NCBI GenBank assembly: GCA_948442615.1
Contig: CAOJSG010000001.1
Location: 1 to 64,000, forward strand
From: an uncultured Alistipes sp.
Lineage (GTDB): Bacteria; Bacteroidota; Bacteroidia; Bacteroidales; Rikenellaceae
Length of the DNA: 64,000 nucleotides
Direction: 5' to 3'
Part shown: one piece after another, positions 8,897 through 16,012 of the stretch
How positions within the stretch are numbered: the stretch's first letter is position 1
Layout: the number at the start of each line of letters is the position of its first letter
Notes under the pieces: generated by a model
What the model was told of the DNA's origin: nothing
Databases searched by the model: none
What the model saw: the letters and a program-made list of their open reading frames with translations, nothing else
Translations under genes and position numbers: made by a program

Positions 8897-9481
8897 ATGA
8901 GACACAATAAGAATTTCAATCACCTGGGCAGACAGGCGGGTCACCGCAAGGCGCTGATGTCGAACATGGCATCGTCGCTGATCCTGCACAAGCGCATCGA
9001 GACCACGGTAGCGAAGGCCAAAGCTGTGAAGCAGTTTGTGGAGCCGCTGGTAACCAAGTCGAAAGAGGATACCACGCACTCGCGTCGTGTCGTTTTCTCC
9101 TACCTCAAGCAGAAGGAGGCCGTTACGGAGCTGTTCCGTACCATCGCGCCGAAGATCGCCGATCGTCCGGGCGGCTACACCCGCATTCTGAAGACCGGTT
9201 TCCGGCTGGGCGATGCCGCCGACATGTGCATCATCGAGTTCGTGGACTTCAACGAGGCCTATACGCTGGGCGTCGTTCCGGCCGCAGCCGCCGAGGCTAA
9301 GCCCAAGACGCGTCGTTCGCGCAAGAAGTCGACCGATGCCGTAGAAGACGCTACGGTCGTGGAGGGCGAGGCCAAGAAGGCCGCTCCGAAGAAGGCCGCA
9401 GCGCCGAAGGCTCCCAAGGCTGCCGCCAAGACGGCTGCCCCGAAGGTGGCCAAGAAGACCAACGTCGGCAAGAAAATGTAA
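8897..9481 (+). CDS. rplQ: 50S ribosomal protein L17 with a long Ala/Lys tail
   Basis: 194 codons. The first ~125 residues are the L17 fold: [42 protein letters not shown] and [26 protein letters not shown]. The remaining ~65 residues are a low-complexity Ala/Lys/Pro extension (runs such as [17 protein letters not shown]), longer than the E. coli protein. The tail is probably disordered and RNA- or protein-binding. It is the last gene of the cluster, and a terminator follows 38 bp later. Confidence 0.96.
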   Translation: MRHNKNFNHLGRQAGHRKALMSNMASSLILHKRIETTVAKAKAVKQFVEPLVTKSKEDTTHSRRVVFSYLKQKEAVTELFRTIAPKIADRPGGYTRILKTGFRLGDAADMCIIEFVDFNEAYTLGVVPAAAAEAKPKTRRSRKKSTDAVEDATVVEGEAKKAAPKKAAAPKAPKAAAKTAAPKVAKKTNVGKKM

Positions 9482-9519
9482 TTGACGGGACAGGCGGAGG
9501 TTCTCCGCCATCCTTCCGA

Positions 9520-9565
9520 AATCCCGGACGGGGCGTACGCAGGTGCGGCTCGTCCGGGATTTTTT
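9520..9565 (+). terminator. Rho-independent terminator of the ribosomal cluster
   Basis: A perfect 11-bp stem AATCCCGGACG / CGTCCGGGATT with a 20-base loop, closing into a T-run. It lies 38 bp after the rplQ stop and is the first strong terminator after the internal promoter near 1007. Confidence 0.85.
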
Positions 9566-9634
9566 CGTATCCGTCCCCCGGCCGCGACTCCGCTCCGGTT
9601 TTTTCGTGCGTGCGATGGGAGATCGGGGATACGA

Positions 9635-9745
9635 TTGTCCGCGTTTTTTGTAGCCGAGAGTTGCGAGAGGTGTGGTTGTCCGCGTTTTTTTTGCTGCCGA
9701 GAGGTGCGAGCGGTGTGGTTGTCCGCGGGCTTTTTGCGGCCGGGG
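9635..9745 (+). repeat. Short tandem repeat (~42 bp, about 2.6 copies)
   Basis: Units begin TTGTCCGCG followed by a T-run, then (C/T)GCCGAGAG(T/G)TGCGAG(A/C)GGTGTGG. Unit 1 is 9635-9675 (41 bp), unit 2 is 9676-9718 (43 bp) and a partial third starts at 9719. The T-run differs in length between copies, which suggests slippage. It lies in the ~320-bp gap between the rplQ terminator and the next gene's stop; nothing else is visible there. Confidence 0.7.
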
Positions 9746-9887
9746 CGGGAGACGGGAGGGGCCCCGGGCTTTTATCGCGGATGAATTCGGGTGGACGGGC
9801 CGTTCCGGTTGCTCGGGCTGTCCGGACGGTCGGTAGCGGCGCCCGGCCGGCGGAGCATCCGCTCCCCGAAGCGTCGGAAAGCCGCTC

Positions 9888-12827
9888 TTAAAACGGCAGT
9901 CCGACCGATGCGCCGAACCAGAAGTCGCCCTTGCTGGGCCGGTAGAAGGAGAGCTTGACGGTCGACGTAGCCGATGCCGGTTGGCGGAACGCATTGATGT
10001 CGAGCACGATGTCGGCGCCGGCCGACCAGATGCGACGCCACTCCATGCCGCCCCGGCCCGGACGGCGGAACTGGGCGTAGTCGCCGCCGAGGTTCAGGCG
10101 GATGCGTTTGAAGTAGATCACCGATCCGATGCCTCCCTCGGGATACCACACCGGCAGCTGATAGTCGAATGCGGCGGCCGTGTAGTTGTTCGAGACGATG
10201 TCGGCCGAGGAGAATCCGCGGGGAATCAGCCGGGTCGACTTGTAGCTCAGCGGGGCATAGCCGGCCGGGAACTTGTAGCCGCCGATCGACGTCTGGTAGT
10301 TCGCGGCGACGCGCACCGAGTGGTGCGGCGCGATGCCCGGCAGATAGGCCTGGCCGTAGAGCGAGATCAGGTCGCTGAAGAAGCCGTTCGACGGGTTGAA
10401 CGTGTAGGCGGCACTGAGCGTGTAGCCCCACCGCGGCGCGAAGTCGCGGTGCGCCATGCGCACATGGTCGGCGAAGGCCGCTCCGAACGAGAGTTTGTGC
10501 AGTCCCTTGCGGAATCCGATCCGCTGGATGTTGGAGATATGCCCGTTGTCCCATTCGATTTTGTCGAGGTCGGCCACCATGCCGTTCGAGAAGTTCCACC
10601 CTGCGGAGAGGGTGAACTGGCGGGTGCGGTGGCCCCGCTGCATGTAGAGCGGCAGCGCGGCCGACAGCCCCACGGAGTAGTACTTGTCTGGGGCGGGATG
10701 CTTCTGATAGACGGGATTTCCCGTCTGCGGGTCGTAGGTCGACAGCGAATAGAAGAGCTGGTTCCCGCCGTAGGAGGCGTCCAGATCGAGCTGCACGCCC
10801 AGTCCGGAATAGCGGACGCCCAGGTTGACGAGCGACCCTTCGGCCCGGTTCCAGCCGTAGGAGGCGTAGGCCTCGGTGCTCGACAGCAGGTTCTGCGACA
10901 GGAGCGTCACGCCCAGGTTGAGATCGATGTTGTGCTCGTCTACCGCGTCGAACGGGTTGAATGCCACGGGCATCCAGCTGTGCACGTTCACCAGGTTGGG
11001 CACCTTGCGGTAGCGCTTGCGGCGGAACCGGCCGCTTTGCAGGGTCAAGTCGGCGGCCGAGAAACGGACCGTGTCGAGATTCACCACGCCCCAGTTCGTG
11101 CGGGGCGGGTTGACCAGGTTCCGCGGCGTGCGGGCCGGTTCGACCGGAATCCGCTCGTCGTCGCCGGTCTTCTGGAACGTTACGCGGTAGCCGCGGCGGT
11201 CGTAGGTCGTGGCCAGCACGCCGTCCGCCGCGGGCGCCGGGTCGAAGGAGCCGTAGGCGGAGGTCGTCAGCCGGTATTCGCGCCGGCCCATCAGGTCGTA
11301 GCCGTGCACTTCGTCGCGCCCCGAGGCGATCGAGCCGTAGTAGAGCCATCCGTCGCCGGCGCGCAGGTCGCTCAGCGTGATGTAGGCGCCGTCGGTGATC
11401 GGGTGGAGCCCCTCCGCATCGATCCGCCCCAGGTGCATGCCCCGGTCGTCGGTCGCGATCACGTACCAAGCCACGGTCCCGTCGTCCCAGGCCAGACCGT
11501 GGAGTTCGGTGCCTTCGGGCGCCTCGAACCGCTTCTCGGAGCCGTCGGCATGCGTCACGATCACCGTGTAGCGTCCGTCCGGCGCATATTCCACCGTGCC
11601 GAGGTCGCTGCCGGCCGGCGTGGGGTAGAGCGTGCGGCGCTTCCGGTCGACCGTGTGCGGCCGTCCGTCGGACAGATCCATGTAGCAGAGCTGCGAGTTC
11701 ACGCGCTGCTCGAAGAGTTTCGACCGGCGGTATTCGGTCCACCACACGCGCCCGCCGCCGAGTGCGGGGCGTGTCGACAGGTCGCCCGTGTAGCAGACCG
11801 TTTCCTCGCGGCCCGTGCACGTGTCGATGCGCACGAAGCGCGACGGCCTGTCGAAATCGCTCTTGACGGCCAGCACCCGGCCGTCGTCGAGCGGCAGCGG
11901 CCAGCTGTAGGCGGTGTGGTTCCCCTCGGGCAGCTCGCCGGTGAGCGGCCGGGCGCTGTCGCGGGTCGGAGGCAGCGCGTCCCAGAAGGCGTTCAGCTCG
12001 TCGAACGTATTGCGGAACAGCACGCGCACGTCGGTGCGGTAGTACTTGCCCAATGCGGCGCGCGTGGTGGCCAGCACGTAGGGGTTGCGGGCGCCGTAGC
12101 GGGCCACCTTGTTCCAGATGTTCTCGCCGTAGCGGTCGTAGGCATAGGCGCAGAGCTGGTAGCCCAGCTGGTAGTGGTCGGGCACATAGTCGCGGTACGA
12201 ACCGCAGAACCATTTGTCGATGTTGCGTCTTTCGCGGGCGATGTTGCCCATGGCGCGGTAGGCCATCGTGAAGGAGGGCTGCAGTCCGCGGCCGAAGGTC
12301 GACATCTGCGTTTCGCACAGCACCGCGTCGCCCTCCATCGCCCAGATCGGCATGCAGAGCAGGCCGACGGTCGATCCCTGCTGTCCGAGCAGATAGCTCA
12401 GCGCGCGGATCACGCCGCGGTCGAGGTTGTTGTACTGCACGGCGTGGCGGTATTCGTGGGCTACCAGCTGCTTGTACCAGGGCATCGAGTAGCTCTCGAC
12501 GGCCGGCGAGGTGAGGAACTCGACGCGTTTGGGCAGGTACATCACCAGCCCGTTCGAACGGAAGTTTTCGGGGTGCATGACGAACGGGATCCGCATCGGT
12601 CCGTGCGTGAAGCCGTGGGCGATGTCGGGCCGGACGGCACGGATGGCGTGCAGGGTGCGGGCGGCCAGCGATGCGACCGTGTCGGGGTAGATCATCCGCA
12701 CGTCGGGCGTGCGGATCGTCGACCATTTCATCGGGGCGTCGGCGCCCCAGGTGTAGTATTGCGCCGAGGCCGTGCGCGCCGCAACGAGGGCGCACAGCAG
12801 CGAGAGAAGGCGGATGAGCGTTTTCAA
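9888..12827 (-). CDS. Large secreted HExxH-propeller-barrel protein, TTG start
   Basis: 979 codons if it starts at TTG 12827-12825, which gives a clean signal peptide (KTLIRLLSLLCALVAARTASA-QYY). The next in-frame ATG would delete the signal peptide. A gluzincin-like motif LVAHEYRHAVQ lies near residues 122-131, with a possible third ligand in AMEGDAVLCE about 30 residues later. The middle has repeated YDLMGRREYRLT / DDGTVAWYV blades resembling a TolB/WD40-like propeller. The last ~350 residues are amphipathic strands with aromatic turns and end in GLPF, as outer-membrane barrels do. I infer an outer-membrane protein that degrades or processes something at the surface; the substrate is unknown. 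The ORF track extended it upstream to 14744 through unrelated sequence, which I reject. Confidence 0.75.
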   Translation of the reverse strand: MKTLIRLLSLLCALVAARTASAQYYTWGADAPMKWSTIRTPDVRMIYPDTVASLAARTLHAIRAVRPDIAHGFTHGPMRIPFVMHPENFRSNGLVMYLPKRVEFLTSPAVESYSMPWYKQLVAHEYRHAVQYNNLDRGVIRALSYLLGQQGSTVGLLCMPIWAMEGDAVLCETQMSTFGRGLQPSFTMAYRAMGNIARERRNIDKWFCGSYRDYVPDHYQLGYQLCAYAYDRYGENIWNKVARYGARNPYVLATTRAALGKYYRTDVRVLFRNTFDELNAFWDALPPTRDSARPLTGELPEGNHTAYSWPLPLDDGRVLAVKSDFDRPSRFVRIDTCTGREETVCYTGDLSTRPALGGGRVWWTEYRRSKLFEQRVNSQLCYMDLSDGRPHTVDRKRRTLYPTPAGSDLGTVEYAPDGRYTVIVTHADGSEKRFEAPEGTELHGLAWDDGTVAWYVIATDDRGMHLGRIDAEGLHPITDGAYITLSDLRAGDGWLYYGSIASGRDEVHGYDLMGRREYRLTTSAYGSFDPAPAADGVLATTYDRRGYRVTFQKTGDDERIPVEPARTPRNLVNPPRTNWGVVNLDTVRFSAADLTLQSGRFRRKRYRKVPNLVNVHSWMPVAFNPFDAVDEHNIDLNLGVTLLSQNLLSSTEAYASYGWNRAEGSLVNLGVRYSGLGVQLDLDASYGGNQLFYSLSTYDPQTGNPVYQKHPAPDKYYSVGLSAALPLYMQRGHRTRQFTLSAGWNFSNGMVADLDKIEWDNGHISNIQRIGFRKGLHKLSFGAAFADHVRMAHRDFAPRWGYTLSAAYTFNPSNGFFSDLISLYGQAYLPGIAPHHSVRVAANYQTSIGGYKFPAGYAPLSYKSTRLIPRGFSSADIVSNNYTAAAFDYQLPVWYPEGGIGSVIYFKRIRLNLGGDYAQFRRPGRGGMEWRRIWSAGADIVLDINAFRQPASATSTVKLSFYRPSKGDFWFGASVGLPF

Positions 12828-13000
12828 TTTCCGTTGTTTTATGCGGTTATGCGCTTTCGGCGCGGCATTCCGCCTGCGTTTTCCGAGTCCGGCCGCGCGG
12901 TGATGCCGGCGCATGCGCCGGTCCGGAAGGATCCGTCCGCGGCGAAGCCGGAACGGCCGGTTCCGAAGATGCCCGTCCGCGGCGGCGGTGCGTTCGCCGG

Positions 13001-13348
13001 TCAGCTTCCGGCGCGTTTGCAGCGATAGCCCGTTTCGAGCAGGATCTCCACGATCCGGTCGCGGTGGTCGCCCTGGATGATGATCTCGCCCTCTTTGGCG
13101 GCGCCGCCCACGCCGCAGCGCTTTTTCAGCAGCCGGGCCAGTTCGGTCAGGTCGTCCGCCGTGCCGACGAATCCCCGCACCAGCGTCGCCACCTTGCCGC
13201 CCCGGTGTTTGCGGTCGAGCCACACGCGCAGATCCTGCTGTGCGGGCGGCAGCGTGGCGGGTTCGTCCCGTTCGTCCGTGCGGTATGCGAAATCCGGATC
13301 GGTCGAGTAGACCATTCCCAGGCGTGCTTTCCAGTCGTTGTTTCCCAT
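13001..13348 (-). CDS. SUI1/eIF1-like translation factor (YciH family)
   Basis: 115 codons from the ATG that gives MGNNDWKARLGMVYSTDPDF. The longer ORF start nine codons upstream adds an Arg-rich stretch and is less likely. The C-terminal ~75 residues show the SUI1 fold: LDRKHRGGKVATLVRGFVG, LKKRCGVGGAAKEGEIIIQGDHRDRIVEIL. In E. coli YciH influences start-codon fidelity. It is divergent from the DUF4435 gene, with a ~160-bp spacer that contains promoters for both sides. Confidence 0.9.
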   Translation of the reverse strand: MGNNDWKARLGMVYSTDPDFAYRTDERDEPATLPPAQQDLRVWLDRKHRGGKVATLVRGFVGTADDLTELARLLKKRCGVGGAAKEGEIIIQGDHRDRIVEILLETGYRCKRAGS

Positions 13349-13469
13349 AGGCCGTATGCGGGTCGGTCGTCGCATGCCGTGCGGCGGCGTGCGCCGCCGA
13401 CGACGACTCCGGACCGCAGGCGGGTGCGGTCGAATGCCGGAATCGCGCGGACGAATTGCGACCCGTTAT

Positions 13470-13501
13470 TTTGCACAAAAATACGAAATTTATTATCTTT
13501 G
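13470..13501 (+). promoter_or_regulatory. Promoter of the DUF4435 gene
   Basis: TTTG at 13470-13473 and TATCTTTG at 13494-13501 with 20 bp between them: a near-perfect Bacteroidetes promoter. The expected transcription start, 5-7 bases past the -7 element, falls at about 13506-13508, next to the ATG at 13509, so the mRNA would be leaderless or nearly so. An opposing TATTTTTG element overlaps at 13476-13483 for the SUI1 gene. Confidence 0.8.
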
Positions 13502-13508
13502 TTAGCAT

Positions 13509-14597
13509 ATGGTACGCAAGATCGCCGAAAAACTGCGCAGGTGGAATCCTTTTTCCGCGGATCCGCAGCCCGAGCCGCTGCCGCCCGCGCTCGTCGAACC
13601 GGGACGGCGGCTGGTGCGCGTGTACGTCGAGGGGTACGAGGACGTGGCCTTCTGGCGCGGCATCTTCGACCATTTCCGCAACCCTTATTTGCGTTTCGAG
13701 ATCTCGGTGCCCAACCGCGAGGATCTGCCCAAAGGGAAAAAGGTGCTGCTGGCCACGGTCCCCCGCTCGTCGGAGGAGCTGCTGCTGTGCGTCGATTCCG
13801 ATTTCGATTTCCTGTTCGGCGACCGTACGGAGCAGTCGCGTACGGTGAACGACAGCCCCTATCTGTTCCACACCTACGCCTACGCCACGGAGAACTACCT
13901 CTGCTACGCCCCTTCGCTGCACAACGTCTGCGTGAAGGCGACCAAGAACGATACGCGCATCTTCGATTTCGAACGCTTCCTGGCCGACTATTCGCAGGCG
14001 ATCTACCCCGTGTTTCTGTGGTATGTCCTTTCGGCCCATCCCGAGACGGAGAATGTCTTCACGCTGGCCGATTTCAAGGCGACGGTCCGGATCGGCTATC
14101 TCGACCTGGCGGACAACGGGGCGCAGACCCTCGAGTGGCTGCGGCGCAATGTCGCCCGGCGCGAACGGGGGCTGCGGGCCAAGAATCCCGCCATGGCCGA
14201 GGCGCTGCCCCGGTTCGAGGAGCGGCTGAAGAGCCGCGGGCTGACCCCCGAGACGACCTACCTTTTCATGCACGGCCATACGCTGATGGACAACGTCGTG
14301 CTCGTGCTGCTCAACTGCGTGTGCGAGAAGCTGCGGCAGATGTCCATCGCCAAAATCACCGGGTCGCGCAAGAAGGGGGTGGCGCTGAAGAACGAGATGG
14401 CCAACTATAACAATTCGCTGCGTTCGATCCGCGACGTGCTGCTGGACAACGAGAACTATACGGGATGCCCGCTCTACAAGCGGCTCGAGCGCGATATCGA
14501 ACGTTATCTGTCCCGTACGATCCGCGGCATGAAGCTGCGGGGCGAGCTGCCCGGCGAATCGGTGCTCGACATTCTGCGCTGCGTCGGGCGCAAATGA
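13509..14597 (+). CDS. DUF4435 family protein (TOPRIM-like)
   Basis: 362 codons. The N-terminal third has VRVYVEGYEDVAFWRGIF and, 65 residues later, LLLCVDSDFDFLF: a Glu plus a DxD pattern of TOPRIM-like nuclease/primase folds, as in DUF4435 and OLD proteins. YAYATENYLC is another conserved DUF4435 block. The function of most members is unknown, and some sit in defence or ATPase-linked loci. Here it stands alone, without an adjacent ABC/AAA ATPase. The start lies almost on the predicted transcription start. Confidence 0.8.
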   Translation: MVRKIAEKLRRWNPFSADPQPEPLPPALVEPGRRLVRVYVEGYEDVAFWRGIFDHFRNPYLRFEISVPNREDLPKGKKVLLATVPRSSEELLLCVDSDFDFLFGDRTEQSRTVNDSPYLFHTYAYATENYLCYAPSLHNVCVKATKNDTRIFDFERFLADYSQAIYPVFLWYVLSAHPETENVFTLADFKATVRIGYLDLADNGAQTLEWLRRNVARRERGLRAKNPAMAEALPRFEERLKSRGLTPETTYLFMHGHTLMDNVVLVLLNCVCEKLRQMSIAKITGSRKKGVALKNEMANYNNSLRSIRDVLLDNENYTGCPLYKRLERDIERYLSRTIRGMKLRGELPGESVLDILRCVGRK

Positions 14598-15079
14598 CCC
14601 CGGGAACGGTCGGTTGCGGAATGCGAAAATTCGCGCTTGCGGATCGGCGCCGCGGCAGGCTTTCGCCGCTGCCGCCCGCTCTCCGGTCTGCCGCCGGGCG
14701 AACGGCGATGCGGTCGCGAGCGCCTTTTCGGGCGAATCTGCCATTCCGGCGTCGACGACCTCGATGCTTTCCGTCCTATTCCGGCCGCGATCTCCTCCCG
14801 GCGGGCGTTCAGCCGGTCGCGCAAGCCGTCGAACTGATTCCGATACGTATCAAGTCCGGTGGCGAAGAGCCCGATGCGGGTCTGCGTCGTTGGGGCTTCC
14901 ATGAAAGTAATAGCTGGATTTTTAGCGAAAATAGACACTCCGTCGCAGGCGCTGTTTCTCTCATTGATTCGATTATTTCATTTTATGACATGAATCTTTG
15001 TCGAGATATGCAGGCTTATGTGAATATTTATTCCTATAATTGTACGGATGATTTCAAAATTTGCCGCTATCATTTTTTT
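14598..15079. other. Intergenic region between the DUF4435 and AraC genes
   Basis: About 480 bp. Its first ~300 bases hold the isomerase remnant on the minus strand. The last ~130 are AT-rich and contain AATCTTTG at 14993-15000, one mismatch from TAnnTTTG, as the best candidate for the AraC promoter. No -33 of good quality is seen. The plus-strand ORFs called here are shadows. Confidence 0.5.
14690..14902 (-). pseudogene. Remnant of an arabinose/fucose-isomerase-like gene
   Basis: Read leftward from ATG 14902, the frame gives MEAPTTQTRIGLFATGLDTY, then QFDGLRDRLNARREEIAAG, closely resembling the N-terminus of the intact isomerase at 28541-30022 (PRVGVFGIGYDVYWKQFPGLEEEM). After about 50 codons a one-base shift is needed to continue with IEVVDAGMADSPEKALATASPF, matching the family's next block. 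Beyond ~14690 homology fades, and the DUF4435 gene end occupies the place of the missing ~400 residues. It is divergent to the AraC gene. The left boundary is approximate. Confidence 0.7.
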
Positions 15080-16012
15080 ATGATGGAAGAGAGCCATGCA
15101 AAATACCTGATGTCGAACGACCGGGACATGCTCTGGGGGATGGTCGTGACCACGGCCGGATACCAGAACATTCCGCCGCAGGCCGAATATCCGTCGCGCA
15201 ACCATTCCGCCCGCTATCTTTTTTCGACCGAGAAGGGCCGTATCCTGAACGAATACCAGCTGGTCTACATCACCCGGGGCCGGGGGCAGTTCGTCTCCGC
15301 CCGGCAGAAGGAGTGCGAAATCCGGGAGGGCGACATGTTCCTGCTCTTTCCGGGCGAATGGCACAGCTACCGTCCCGATCCGCAGACCGGATGGCACGAA
15401 TCCTGGGTCGGATTCACGGGCCCGGATATCGAGAAACGGGTGGCTTCGCGGTTTTTCGTGCGGGAAAAGGCCGTCTTCAGCGTCGGCATCCACGAGGAGA
15501 TCTGCCGTCTTTACCGCTGGGCCGCGACCGTAGCCCGGCAGCAGGGGACGGGCCATCAGCAGATCCTGGCGGGGATCGTCAACCTGCTGCTCGGATTCGC
15601 GTACAGCGAGGACCGACAGATGGCCTTCCGTGACAAGAACATCGACGGGCAGATCGCCAAAGCGAAAATTCTGATGCAGGAGCACATCGAACAAAACATA
15701 CCGGGAGAAGCGATCGCCAGGCAGATCGGGATGGGATACTCCTGGTTCCGCCGCATCTTCAAGGAGTACACGGGATTCGCCCCCAAACAGTACATGCAGG
15801 AGCTGAAGATCTCAAAATCGAAGGAGCTGCTCACCAATTCCGGAATGAGCTGCCGGCAGATCGCCTGTGCCGTAGGGTTCGAGACGCCCTCATACTTCAA
15901 CATCGTATTCAAAAAGAAAACAGGAATGACTCCTTCCAAATACAGGGAATTCACACAAGGAAGCCTCCTGAAACCGCAGAACGAACAGACCATAAAATCC
16001 GAATATTTATGA
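15080..16012 (+). CDS. AraC-family transcriptional regulator
   Basis: 310 codons from the ATGATG pair at 15080 (MMEESHAKYLMSND). In-frame ATGs at 15008 and further upstream exist, but they lie close to the putative promoter. The N-terminal half is a cupin-like AraC ligand-binding domain (ILNEYQLVYITRGRGQFVS, DMFLLFPGEWHSYRP). The C-terminal ~100 residues carry two helix-turn-helix units (AIARQIGMGYSWFRRIFKEYTGFAPKQY and IACAVGFETPSYFNIVFKKKTGMTPSKYR). It probably activates the gene that overlaps its stop codon by 4 bp. Confidence 0.93.
   Translation: MMEESHAKYLMSNDRDMLWGMVVTTAGYQNIPPQAEYPSRNHSARYLFSTEKGRILNEYQLVYITRGRGQFVSARQKECEIREGDMFLLFPGEWHSYRPDPQTGWHESWVGFTGPDIEKRVASRFFVREKAVFSVGIHEEICRLYRWAATVARQQGTGHQQILAGIVNLLLGFAYSEDRQMAFRDKNIDGQIAKAKILMQEHIEQNIPGEAIARQIGMGYSWFRRIFKEYTGFAPKQYMQELKISKSKELLTNSGMSCRQIACAVGFETPSYFNIVFKKKTGMTPSKYREFTQGSLLKPQNEQTIKSEYL

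Noticed and set aside
9635-9745. Possible CRISPR array
   Set aside because: The repeats are contiguous, without spacers, and only about 2.6 units; no cas gene in the window.
9981-13028. 1015-residue plus-strand ORF
   Set aside because: An antisense shadow of the HExxH/barrel gene, rich in Arg, Val and His, with no family motif.
9888-14744. 1618-residue minus-strand ORF
   Set aside because: Only 9888-12827 has a signal peptide and domain structure. Upstream codons run antisense through the SUI1-side spacer and the DUF4435 gene with arbitrary composition.
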